Below, one piece after another: positions 1-5,401 of a stretch of DNA of 5,401 nt. A model generated the notes under the pieces. The model did not search any database. It had not been told where the DNA came from and saw only the letters and a list, made by a program, of their open reading frames with translations. Within the stretch, counting starts at the first letter, position 1. Each line of letters opens with the position of its first letter. Made by a program: the position numbers and the translations under genes. This DNA is from Clostridiales bacterium. GTDB taxonomy: Bacteria; Bacillota; Clostridia; Lachnospirales; Anaerotignaceae. Location of the stretch: assembly GCA_021202325.1 (NCBI GenBank), contig JAJQDF010000082.1:1-5401 (forward strand). Reading direction: 5' to 3'.

Positions 1-121
1 CATCGATAATAAGTGATTTACCGGCACCGGTTTCACCGTTCAGTATGTTCAGTCACTTGGAAAAGGCAATCTACGATTCCTCTATCAGCGCAATATTTTT
101 TATATTTATATATTCGAGCAT
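1..121 (-). pseudogene. recN: 5' end of recN (DNA repair ATPase), interrupted by two in-frame stops; runs off the window
   Basis: RecN is an SMC-like ATPase of double-strand-break repair. Reading from the ATG at 121-119 gives MLEYINIKNIALIEES, stop (TAG, 73-71), IAFSK, stop (TGA, 55-53), then LNILNGETGAGKSLIID to the window edge. The Walker A motif GETGAGKS falls at codons 29-36, the same register as in E. coli RecN, so no indel is present. Codons 17 and 23 correspond to Glu17 and the conserved Gly23 of E. coli RecN, and each stop is one G-to-T change from GAG or GGA. A GGGGG ribosome site lies 8 bases upstream and the gene follows argR by 15 bases, the usual neighbour. No ATG, GTG or TTG occurs in frame between the stops and Walker A, so a restart there would need a rare CTG or ATA/ATT codon. 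The family assignment is firm. Whether this is a true pseudogene or a sequencing error cannot be decided here, and about 93% of the gene lies outside. Confidence 0.8.
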
Positions 122-129
122 ATATTACG

Positions 130-134
130 CCCCC
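130..134 (-). promoter_or_regulatory. Shine-Dalgarno site of recN
   Basis: GGGGG on the minus strand, 8 bases before the recN ATG (121-119), lies in the 15-base argR-recN gap. It supports this ATG as the original start and shows that the initiation region is preserved even though codons 17 and 23 are stops. Confidence 0.6.
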
Positions 135-136
135 AA

Positions 137-589
137 TCAGCTATGTATAATATGGTAAAGCCTTTCTATAAGGTCTGCCGCCTGATGACTTCCCCTTATA
201 ACGCAGAAAACTGTATCATCGCCGGCAATTGTTCCCAATATCTCACTGTTTTGCATGTTGTCAAGGGCAACGCCTACGGCCATTCCCATTCCTTCAAGGG
301 TTTTGATAACGACCATATTTCCTGCGTAGTCCATCTTTACGACCGCTTCCTTGAACACTCTTATAAGTCTTTCAGAAATTTCGGTGTCGTTATTTAACAT
401 GGTGGTGTATTTCTGTCTGCCCTTTGTCACGGTAACTTTTGTAAGGTGAAGCTCTCTGATGTCCCTGGAAACTGTAGCCTGAGTTACTTTGAATCCCTCT
501 TCTCTGAGCATTTTGGCAAGCTCTACCTGAGTATCAATGTCGTATTGCTCTATCAATTCCAATATTTTGGAGTGTCTGGATGCCTTCAA
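137..589 (-). CDS. argR: Arginine repressor ArgR/AhrC
   Basis: Transcriptional regulator of arginine metabolism. In characterised relatives it is a hexamer that binds ARG boxes when arginine is present, repressing biosynthesis and often activating catabolism. The 150 residues are the normal family length. The N-terminal winged helix-turn-helix spans about residues 1-70, with the recognition segment TQATVSRDIREL at 36-47. The C-terminal oligomerisation and arginine-binding domain spans about 80-150, with GTIAGDDT at 119-126; Asp124 and Asp125 match the arginine-contacting acidic pair. The start is TTG at 589-587: it is preceded by AAGGGGG at 8 bases, and the next in-frame Met (27) would destroy the DNA-binding domain. 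It begins 3 bases after the nadK stop and is followed by recN. No clear ARG box was recognised in the window, so autoregulation is not supported by what is visible. Any target genes lie elsewhere. Confidence 0.95.
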   Translation of the reverse strand: MKASRHSKILELIEQYDIDTQVELAKMLREEGFKVTQATVSRDIRELHLTKVTVTKGRQKYTTMLNNDTEISERLIRVFKEAVVKMDYAGNMVVIKTLEGMGMAVGVALDNMQNSEILGTIAGDDTVFCVIRGSHQAADLIERLYHIIHS

Positions 590-592
590 CTT

Positions 593-1459
593 TTATTCCC
601 CCTTAGAAATAAGCTTTTTTCTCAATATCTCATAAAAACTTCTTGTGTTTGTTTTTATTATATTTACACTGCTGGCAGACTTCTTTACGTTTATTGTGTC
701 GCCGTTATTTAATATAACACTGGTCTGTCCGTCCATGGACATTATAATATCGCCGTTTGTTCCGAAGCTGGCCTCAATACGAATTGTGTCATCGGCCGAA
801 ACAACAATGCTCCTGGAATGAAGCGTGTGGGCGCATATGGGAGTAATGACCATGCACTCAATATCCGGCTTAAGCACCGGACCTCCGGCCGAAAGGTTAT
901 AGGCCGTGGAGCCTGTGGGTGTGGATATTATTATTCCGTCGGCTCTGAATGTGGCAAGATACTCGTCGTCAACATATACGCTGTACTCGGTTATCCTGGT
1001 AAATACGCCCCTGTTAATGCAGACATCGTTTACGGCCTTGTACTGCTTAGGGCTGTCGGATTCTGATGAAATCTCAGCCTCAAGCATAAGTCTTTTTTCC
1101 AGCTTATATTCGCCGTTTAAAACCTTTTCTATTGTTTCGTGGGCATCCTTGCCGTCCGCAGATGCCAAAAATCCCATTGTTCCCATGTTGAGTCCCAATA
1201 GCGGCGTGCCGTATTTTGCGGCCTTTCGTCCGGTATCAAGGAGAGTGCCGTCGCCGCCCAGAACAATTATAAAGTCACTCTTGGAGTAAAGCTCATATTT
1301 TGTAACGCCAATATTCTTAAGTCCTGTCATTTCGGCAATTTTATAAGTTACAACGGGATTGCATTCCTTCTCCTTAAGGAAGGAAGCAATGTCGCTGACC
1401 ATGTTCATGGCCGCCTCTTTATCATAATTTGGTACTATACCGATTGTTTTCAATGTCAT
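593..1459 (-). CDS. nadK: NAD kinase (ATP/polyphosphate-NAD kinase family)
   Basis: Cytoplasmic enzyme that phosphorylates NAD at the 2'-hydroxyl of the adenosine ribose to give NADP. At 288 residues it has normal family length. Visible motifs in order: GGDGTLLD at 68-75 (catalytic and phosphate-binding GGDGT); NMGTMGFL at 91-98; AVND at 142-145 (Asn and Asp of the nicotinamide/ribose site); ADGIIISTPTGSTAYNLSAG at 173-192, the glycine-rich signature; and ITPICAHTLHSRSIV at 205-219. All key positions are intact. The ATG at 1459-1457 is used here, but the strong GAGGTGA site is only 1 base upstream of it (4 bases from GAGG). The TTG at codon 3 (1453-1451) has better spacing, so the true N-terminus may be two residues shorter. 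It follows tlyA by 6 bases. Its position between tlyA and argR is a clostridial arrangement; B. subtilis lacks nadK at this place. Confidence 0.95.
   Translation of the reverse strand: MTLKTIGIVPNYDKEAAMNMVSDIASFLKEKECNPVVTYKIAEMTGLKNIGVTKYELYSKSDFIIVLGGDGTLLDTGRKAAKYGTPLLGLNMGTMGFLASADGKDAHETIEKVLNGEYKLEKRLMLEAEISSESDSPKQYKAVNDVCINRGVFTRITEYSVYVDDEYLATFRADGIIISTPTGSTAYNLSAGGPVLKPDIECMVITPICAHTLHSRSIVVSADDTIRIEASFGTNGDIIMSMDGQTSVILNNGDTINVKKSASSVNIIKTNTRSFYEILRKKLISKGE
598..604 (-). promoter_or_regulatory. Shine-Dalgarno site fixing the TTG start of argR
   Basis: AAGGGGG on the minus strand, ending 8 bases before the TTG at 589-587. It lies inside the last codons of nadK, so argR translation probably depends on ribosomes finishing nadK. 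It is the main argument for the non-ATG start. Confidence 0.6.
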
Positions 1460-1460
1460 C

Positions 1461-1467
1461 TCACCTC
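1461..1467 (-). promoter_or_regulatory. Shine-Dalgarno site of nadK overlapping the tlyA stop
   Basis: GAGGTGA on the minus strand is a seven-base match to the anti-SD complement. It shares bases with the tlyA TGA (1468-1466), so termination of tlyA happens on top of the nadK initiation site. Spacing is short for the ATG at 1459 and near optimal for the TTG at 1453. Confidence 0.6.
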
Positions 1468-2275
1468 AAAGCAATTCATGCGACGCATCGGTAATATCTT
1501 TCGCACATTTTCGTGCTTCCTCAATCGTCATTCCGGTATTTTTTCTGTCAAGCATTATAAGATATTCAATGTTTCCTTCGGGGCCCTTTATGGGGGAAAA
1601 GTCAATTCCTATGACATTCAGCCCTTGGCCGAATACGAAGTCGATTATATTCAAAATAACCTCCAGGTGGGTACTCTTTTCCCTGACTACGCCCTTCTTT
1701 CCGACCTTCTCACGGCCGGCCTCGAACTGGGGCTTTATAAGACAAACCATCTGAGCATCCCCGCTCATGACATTTATAGCCGGCGGAATAACCTTCGTCA
1801 GCGATATAAACGAAACATCAACCGAAGCAAAGCTCGGTTTATCGGGGATCTGCTCCTCGGTGATGTAGCGGACATTGGTTTTCTCCATGCACACCACACG
1901 TTCGTCGTTTCTAAGCTTCCATGCCAGCTGACCATATCCCACATCAATGGCGTATACCTTTGCTGCCTCGTTTTGGAGCATGCAGTCCGTAAAGCCTCCT
2001 GTGGAGGCGCCTATATCCATACAGGTTTTGCCGCTAAGCTCAACCGGAAACACCTCTATGGCCTTCTCCAGCTTATAGCCGCCCCGGCTGACATAGGGCA
2101 TTTCCCTGCCCCTCAGCTCTATTTTTGAGGCCACATCTATCTTTGTGCCTGCTTTATCCTCTTTATTGCCGTCAACATACACGTCTCCGGCCATTATGTA
2201 GGCCTTTGCCAGCTCTCTGGAAGCGGCAAGGCCGTTATTTACCATCAATACGTCCAGTCTTTCCTTATCAGACAT
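1466..2275 (-). CDS. tlyA: TlyA-family rRNA 2'-O-methyltransferase (S4 domain plus FtsJ-like)
   Basis: Predicted SAM-dependent 2'-O-ribose methyltransferase. Characterised TlyA proteins methylate cytidines of 23S rRNA, and in some species also 16S rRNA, which affects capreomycin sensitivity. 'Hemolysin A' is an old label for this family. In the 269-residue reading, an N-terminal S4 RNA-binding domain covers about 4-62 (ERLDVLMVNNGLAASRELAK at 5-24). It is followed by SRGGYKL (63-69), the SAM loop DIGASTGGFTD (87-97), DVSFISL (153-159), KPQFEAG (181-187) and GNIEYL (234-239). Lys68, Asp153, Lys181 and Glu237 fit the K-D-K-E tetrad of FtsJ-type enzymes. The start is placed at ATG 2275-2273. A TTG three codons upstream (2284) is possible, but the only purine site, GGG at 2287-2285, would touch it and is 9 bases from the ATG. 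The gene overlaps the end of dxs by 8 bases. Which rRNA position is modified cannot be read from the sequence. Confidence 0.92.
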   Translation of the reverse strand: MSDKERLDVLMVNNGLAASRELAKAYIMAGDVYVDGNKEDKAGTKIDVASKIELRGREMPYVSRGGYKLEKAIEVFPVELSGKTCMDIGASTGGFTDCMLQNEAAKVYAIDVGYGQLAWKLRNDERVVCMEKTNVRYITEEQIPDKPSFASVDVSFISLTKVIPPAINVMSGDAQMVCLIKPQFEAGREKVGKKGVVREKSTHLEVILNIIDFVFGQGLNVIGIDFSPIKGPEGNIEYLIMLDRKNTGMTIEEARKCAKDITDASHELL

Positions 2276-4148
2276 TATTTTCAACCCGTTTCTTTATTTC
2301 ATTGCAGATTGTATCTCCGTCAAGGCCGTAGCGGCTGAACAGCTCGTCCCTCTTTCCATGCTCCACAAACACATCGGGGAAACCGAAGGCATGGAAGATG
2401 ACCTTTTTCATAAGTCCCAGGTCGTTTAAAGCGTTCAGAACCTCACTGCCTGCGCCGCCTGTCAGTACGTTATCTTCCACAGTGAAAATATAATCGCATT
2501 TTTCGGATATTTCCTTCAAAAGCCCGGTATCTACAGGCTTTACAAATCTCAGGTTTGCCAAAAGCGGCCTATAGCCTTCCTTTTCAAGTCCTTCGCATAT
2601 GGCGGTGGTTTCGTTAAGAACGGTTCCGCAGTTTATAATTGCTATTTTTTCGCCGTCCTTCAGTATTTCGCTCCTGCCATATTCTATATCGGCAGTATTT
2701 TCCGCAAATTTCTCGGTTATCTCTCCCCTAGGGTACCTTATTGCCGTAGGCGAGTCCATATCGTTTAGTGCAAACTCAACCATTTTTTCAAGCTCGGCGC
2801 CGTTTTTAGGCACCATTACGGTCATGTTGGGCATATGGCTTAAGTATGACAGGTCATATATTCCCTGATGTGTTTCGCCGTCGCTGCCGACAATACCGGC
2901 TCTGTCCACGCCGAAAACAACATGGAGGTTCTGCAGACAGACATCCTGCATAATCTCGTCATAGCCCCTTTGGAGGAATGTTGAATACACGGCAAAAACC
3001 GGCTTATAGCCCTCCTTGGCGAATGCCGCCGAAAAGGACACTGCATGCTGTTCGGCTATGCCCACATCGAAAAATCTGTCGGGATATTTTTCCGCAAAGC
3101 CGGCAAGGCCTGTTCCCTTGCACATTGCCGCAGAAACCGCAACAATCTTTTTGTCCTTCTCCGCCAGTCTTTCCAGTGTCTTTCCGAAAACAGAAGAATA
3201 GCTGGGAAGCGCGGACTTTTTAGCCGCCTTTCCGGTTTTCAAATCGAAGGGATTGACTCCGTGGTAGTCTTCGGGATTTTTCTCGGCATATTTGTAGCCC
3301 TTTCCCTTTATAGTTCTGACATGGATAAGCACGGGGCCGTCCAGATTTTTGGCTCGGTTTATTGTACCTATGAGCTCCTCAATGTTATGGCCGTCCACAG
3401 GGCCGATGTAGCGGAAGCCCAGCTCCTCAAACACAACTCCCGGCACAAACATATATTTTATTCTTTTCTTCGTTCTCTTTACCGAGTCCACAAAGGGCTC
3501 GCTGCCGGGGATCCTTTCGAGTATCTTTTTTACCCCGTCCTTGGCCTCGATATACCGGCTTTCGGTTCTCAGCTCGCCAAGGTGGCGGCTAATGGCGCCT
3601 ACGTTATTTGATATCGCCATCTGGTTGTCATTGAGTATAACTATAAGATTTCTGTTGTATCTGCCGGCATTGTTAAGCGCCTCAAAGGCTACGCCGCCGG
3701 TCATGGAGCCGTCCCCTATGACTGCGACTATTTTTTCATTGCCGCCGGCCAAATCTCTGGCACAGGCCAGTCCCAATGCAATGGATATGGATGTGGAGCT
3801 GTGCCCTGCCGTAAAGGAATCGTATTCGCTCTCGTTGGGCTTAGGGAAGCCCGACAGCCCGTCCAGCTGTCTGAGGGAGGAAAACTCGTCCTTTCTGCCT
3901 GTTATTATTTTATGTATATAAGCCTGGTGGCCGACATCCCAAACAATCTTATCCTCCGGAGTGTTGAGGCAGTAATGCAGAGCAAGGGTAAGCTCAACAA
4001 CGCCGAGGTTTGACGCCAAATGTCCGCCTGTTTTCGATACGTTTTCCAAAAGGAAGGCACGCAGCTCAAGAGCCAGTCTGTTAAGCTGACTAATATTAAG
4101 CTTCTTAATATCCTTCGGCAAATTTACCGAATCCAGCATCTTTTTCAA
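2268..4148 (-). CDS. dxs: 1-deoxy-D-xylulose-5-phosphate synthase
   Basis: First enzyme of the MEP isoprenoid pathway. It condenses pyruvate and glyceraldehyde 3-phosphate, using thiamine diphosphate (TPP) and Mg2+, to 1-deoxy-D-xylulose 5-phosphate and CO2; the product also feeds thiamine and pyridoxal synthesis. The 626 residues are full length. TPP-binding domain: GGHLASNLG (41-49, His43), WDVGHQAY (70-77, His74), GDGSMTGG (145-152) and NDNQMAIS (173-180). Asp146 and Asn175 are the Mg2+ ligands. Pyrimidine domain: DVGIAEQHAV (361-370) with general acid/base Glu366, YSTFLQRGYD (388-397), and DRAGIVGSDGETHQG (415-429) with Arg416, Asp423 and His427. Arg474 lies in RYPRG. These match E. coli Glu370, Arg420, Asp427, His431 and Arg478 at a constant offset of four. 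A transketolase C-terminal domain covers roughly 490-610. The TTG start (4148-4146) has GGTG 8 bases upstream; the Met at codon 4 (4139-4137) is an alternative with poor spacing. All catalytic residues are present. Confidence 0.97.
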   Translation of the reverse strand: MKKMLDSVNLPKDIKKLNISQLNRLALELRAFLLENVSKTGGHLASNLGVVELTLALHYCLNTPEDKIVWDVGHQAYIHKIITGRKDEFSSLRQLDGLSGFPKPNESEYDSFTAGHSSTSISIALGLACARDLAGGNEKIVAVIGDGSMTGGVAFEALNNAGRYNRNLIVILNDNQMAISNNVGAISRHLGELRTESRYIEAKDGVKKILERIPGSEPFVDSVKRTKKRIKYMFVPGVVFEELGFRYIGPVDGHNIEELIGTINRAKNLDGPVLIHVRTIKGKGYKYAEKNPEDYHGVNPFDLKTGKAAKKSALPSYSSVFGKTLERLAEKDKKIVAVSAAMCKGTGLAGFAEKYPDRFFDVGIAEQHAVSFSAAFAKEGYKPVFAVYSTFLQRGYDEIMQDVCLQNLHVVFGVDRAGIVGSDGETHQGIYDLSYLSHMPNMTVMVPKNGAELEKMVEFALNDMDSPTAIRYPRGEITEKFAENTADIEYGRSEILKDGEKIAIINCGTVLNETTAICEGLEKEGYRPLLANLRFVKPVDTGLLKEISEKCDYIFTVEDNVLTGGAGSEVLNALNDLGLMKKVIFHAFGFPDVFVEHGKRDELFSRYGLDGDTICNEIKKRVENNV

Positions 4149-4209
4149 CTAAATTACACCGCTTTCTATAGAGAATGACTATCTATCAGTTATCTCTCTT
4201 ATTGTCTGC
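4149..4209 (-). other. ispA-dxs leader, longest gap in the block
   Basis: A 61-base noncoding stretch between the ispA stop and the dxs TTG. It holds the dxs ribosome site and an imperfect inverted repeat at 4170-4197: AGAGA pairs with TCTCT, and ACT with AGT inside, separated by a small internal loop and closed by a 7-base loop. No T-run follows, so this is not an intrinsic terminator. TATAGA at 4170-4165 resembles a -10 box, but no acceptable -35 stands 16-18 bases upstream, so a promoter is not called. The hairpin could be chance in AT-rich sequence. Confidence 0.4.
4157..4160 (-). promoter_or_regulatory. Shine-Dalgarno site supporting the TTG start of dxs
   Basis: GGTG on the minus strand, 8 bases before the TTG at 4148-4146 and 17 bases before the ATG at 4139-4137. 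Spacing favours the TTG, which adds MKK to the N-terminus. Confidence 0.5.
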
Positions 4210-5094
4210 TTAATTATCACGCTTAATCAGATATTCCGTAAGTCTTATGAGGAAATCCATATCTCCGCCCATGCTCTTGAGTATGTCAATGGCCTCATCG
4301 GACATTTCTTCGACGATTTTCGACGCCTTTTCAATGCCGAACATTGTGGCATAGGTAACCTTATGGTTTTTCTCATCGCTGTTTATGGGCTTGCCGAGCT
4401 TCTCGAATGTGCTTGTTACATCGAGAATGTCGTCCTGTATCTGGAAGGCTACGCCCACAAGCTCGCCGACTCTCTCTATCTTCTTTATATCCTCATCGCA
4501 GGCTACGCCCATCTCAGCGCCGCTTTTAAGTGCGCCGATAAGCATTGCCGCAGTTTTGTTCTTGTGGATAAAATCAAGGGTATCCTTGTCAATTTCTTTT
4601 CCTTCGCTTATAACATCCACAACCTGTCCGGCCACCATTCCATGTACGCCGGCGCCTTCAGCGATAGCAAGCATAGCCTTATTGTACTTAATGTCGTTAA
4701 GCTCAACGCAGGCCTTGGCCATGGTTTCAAAGGCATGGTGAAGAAGCGCATCTCCGGCAAGTATAGCCATGCTTTCGCCGAACATCTTATGGCTTGTCAG
4801 TCTTCCCCTTCTGTAGTCATCGTTATCCAAGGCAGGCAGGTCGTCATGTATGAGCGAATATGTGTGTATCATCTCAATGGCGCAGGCAAAGGGCATTGTT
4901 TTCTCCCAGTCGCCGCCGAAGGCCTTGCAGGCCTCCATAACCATTATAGGTCTAAGTCTTTTTCCTCCGGCAAAAACGCTGTAGCGCATTGCCTTATATA
5001 TAACCTCGGGATATTCGTCCTCCCCGGGAAGAAACGATTCCATATAGCTGTCAACAATGTTTGCTCTGTCCTTAATTTCCTGTTTAAAGTCCAT
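4210..5094 (-). CDS. ispA: Short-chain (E)-prenyl diphosphate synthase, probably farnesyl diphosphate synthase
   Basis: Condenses isopentenyl diphosphate with allylic diphosphates to give geranyl and then farnesyl diphosphate, the precursor of undecaprenyl carriers and quinone or other prenyl chains. Residue numbers here count from the upstream ATG at 5097. GGKRLRP (44-50) binds isopentenyl diphosphate. The first aspartate-rich motif is DDLPALD (85-91), with the two-residue insertion typical of bacterial FPP synthases, followed by RRGRLTSH (96-103). GQVVD is at 157-161, HKNKTAAMLIGA at 178-189, and the second aspartate-rich motif QIQDDILD at 219-226. Tyr80, five residues before the first motif, is the position known to limit chain length, consistent with a C15 product; C10 or C20 cannot be excluded. 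Two adjacent ATGs exist. AGGA at 5104-5101 lies 6 bases from the second (5094, 294 residues) and 3 from the first (5097, 295 residues), so the second is preferred. It sits directly before dxs. Confidence 0.93.
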   Translation of the reverse strand: MDFKQEIKDRANIVDSYMESFLPGEDEYPEVIYKAMRYSVFAGGKRLRPIMVMEACKAFGGDWEKTMPFACAIEMIHTYSLIHDDLPALDNDDYRRGRLTSHKMFGESMAILAGDALLHHAFETMAKACVELNDIKYNKAMLAIAEGAGVHGMVAGQVVDVISEGKEIDKDTLDFIHKNKTAAMLIGALKSGAEMGVACDEDIKKIERVGELVGVAFQIQDDILDVTSTFEKLGKPINSDEKNHKVTYATMFGIEKASKIVEEMSDEAIDILKSMGGDMDFLIRLTEYLIKRDN

Positions 5095-5333
5095 CATAAA
5101 TCCTCTCTGGGCTCAAAGGGCTTCTCCGTCAGCTGTCCGTCCAGTTCCGCCGAAAGCAGAGTAACCTGCTGTTTGGCATCGTCAAGCTTTCCGCCGCAAA
5201 GAGCCGCCAGCTCAACGCCCTCCTTGTAGAGCTTGACCGTATCATCGAGGGACAGCTCGCCCTCCTCCATAGTATTTACTATTTCCTCAAGCCTTATGAG
5301 TGCTTCCTCAAAGCTTTTAGTTTTCTTTGCCAT
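5094..5333 (-). CDS. xseB: Exonuclease VII small subunit
   Basis: Small subunit of exonuclease VII, which with several XseB copies per XseA degrades single-stranded DNA in both directions into short oligonucleotides. The 79 residues are typical of this family. The conserved helical core is visible from residue 6: KSFEEALIRLEEIVNTMEEG (6-25), then ELSLDDTVKLYKEGVELAAL (26-45) and CGGKLDDAKQQV (46-57), followed by a polar tail. There is no membrane segment or signal peptide. The start is ATG 5333-5331, preceded by AAGGTG (5346-5341) at 7 bases; a TTG one codon upstream (5336) is less likely. The beginning overlaps the end of xseA by 17 bases in another frame, and its TGA shares a base with the ispA ATG at 5094, so its translation is probably coupled on both sides. 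Confidence 0.95.
   Translation of the reverse strand: MAKKTKSFEEALIRLEEIVNTMEEGELSLDDTVKLYKEGVELAALCGGKLDDAKQQVTLLSAELDGQLTEKPFEPREDL
5101..5108 (-). promoter_or_regulatory. Shine-Dalgarno site choosing between two ispA ATGs
   Basis: AGAGAGGA on the minus strand lies inside the last codons of xseB. From AGGA it is 6 bases to the ATG at 5094-5092 and only 3 to the ATG at 5097-5095. With the second ATG, the xseB stop and the ispA start form a TGATG junction, typical of translational reinitiation. Confidence 0.55.
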
Positions 5334-5401
5334 CAAACATCACCTTGTCTTTAGCAGAGGCGCTAACCCTGCCATCCAAAAAAGTAATATATATATTATC
5401 T
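5317..5401 (-). CDS. xseA: Exonuclease VII large subunit, C-terminal end (partial)
   Basis: The last 27 codons of a gene entering from beyond the window, ending at TAA 5319-5317. The frame reads DNIYITFLDGRVSASA (residues 1-16 of the fragment) and then KDKVMFDGKEN. The pattern of a short beta strand followed by D-G-x-V-x-A is what XseA C-termini look like (a final 'V.F.DG.V.A.V' segment), and xseA is the standard upstream partner of xseB. The fragment is too short for motif proof, so the call rests on position, frame and this tail. The coding end carries the xseB ribosome site and overlaps xseB by 17 bases. The catalytic portion lies outside the window. Confidence 0.75.
   Translation of the reverse strand, partial: DNIYITFLDGRVSASAKDKVMFDGKEN
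5341..5346 (-). promoter_or_regulatory. Shine-Dalgarno site of xseB inside xseA
   Basis: AAGGTG on the minus strand, 7 bases before the xseB ATG at 5333-5331. It favours that ATG over the TTG one codon upstream and lies within the xseA reading frame. Confidence 0.6.

Noticed and set aside
1..121. Frameshift in recN
   Set aside because: Residue spacing from the ATG to Walker A equals that of E. coli RecN, so the interruption is by substitutions only.
101..127. ARG box near the AT-rich recN start, suggesting ArgR control
   Set aside because: The AT-rich stretch does not give a convincing palindrome of the ARG-box type, and it lies within the coding start of recN.
143..712. Plus-strand open frames opposite argR and the end of nadK
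   Set aside because: They are antisense to conserved coding sequence and show no protein signature.
1478..2128. Plus-strand open frame (216 codons) opposite tlyA
   Set aside because: Antisense to a full TlyA with intact S4 and methyltransferase motifs; its translation is low-complexity shadow sequence without a family signature.
1466..2275. Haemolysin or toxin function for the TlyA-family gene
   Set aside because: The name is historical. The S4 domain, SAM loop and K-D-K-E residues indicate an rRNA methyltransferase, and no secretion signal or membrane segment is seen.
2840..3046. Minus-strand open frame (68 codons) inside dxs in another frame
   Set aside because: Fully contained in the conserved Dxs pyrimidine-binding domain; no separate ribosome site recognised.
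3045..3611. Plus-strand open frame (188 codons) opposite dxs
   Set aside because: Antisense to the central part of an intact Dxs; no motif and no independent support.
4170..4197. Intrinsic terminator after ispA
   Set aside because: The stem is short and AT-rich with an internal loop, and there is no downstream T-run on the minus strand.
4363..5229. Long plus-strand open frame (288 codons) opposite ispA and xseB
   Set aside because: It lies antisense to two genes with complete family motifs, has no recognisable domain, and spans their junction. It is a shadow of minus-strand codon usage.

Overview
The window is one co-directional gene block, read entirely from the minus strand. It carries eight genes, in transcription order (high to low coordinate): xseA (3' end only), xseB, ispA, dxs, a TlyA-type rRNA methyltransferase, nadK, argR and the 5' end of recN. 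This order is a well-known housekeeping cluster of Firmicutes. Having nadK between tlyA and argR, together with moderate GC, frequent ATA codons, TTG starts and purine-rich Shine-Dalgarno (SD) sites, points to Clostridia in the broad sense. I cannot resolve family or genus. There are no RNA genes, mobile elements, CRISPR arrays or clear terminators.

Layout. At 5317-5401 the last 27 codons of xseA run into xseB (5094-5333), and together they encode exonuclease VII. The xseB stop abuts the start of ispA (4210-5094), a short-chain (E)-prenyl diphosphate synthase. A 61-base leader, the longest gap in the window, separates ispA from dxs (2268-4148, TTG start). dxs overlaps tlyA (1466-2275). nadK (593-1459) follows after 6 bases, argR (137-589, TTG start) after 3, and recN (from 121 down past the window edge) after 15. 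Nearly every junction is an overlap or a gap of a few bases, so a single transcript with translational coupling is the natural reading. No promoter is convincing inside the window.

Together the genes cover DNA processing and repair (exonuclease VII, RecN), the head of the MEP isoprenoid pathway plus allylic chain elongation (Dxs, IspA), rRNA modification (TlyA), NADP supply (NadK; NADPH is used by the MEP enzyme Dxr) and arginine regulation (ArgR). Six complete proteins have intact family motifs and near-canonical lengths.

The one real anomaly is recN. It has a good SD, an ATG and the expected N-terminus through to the Walker A motif GETGAGKS, but in-frame TAG and TGA codons stand at codons 17 and 23. 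Each is one G-to-T change from the residue expected in RecN (Glu/charged at 17, Gly at 23), and there is no indel. Either recN is a decayed gene in this genome or the sequence carries errors here. No previously undescribed system is evident in the rest of the window.
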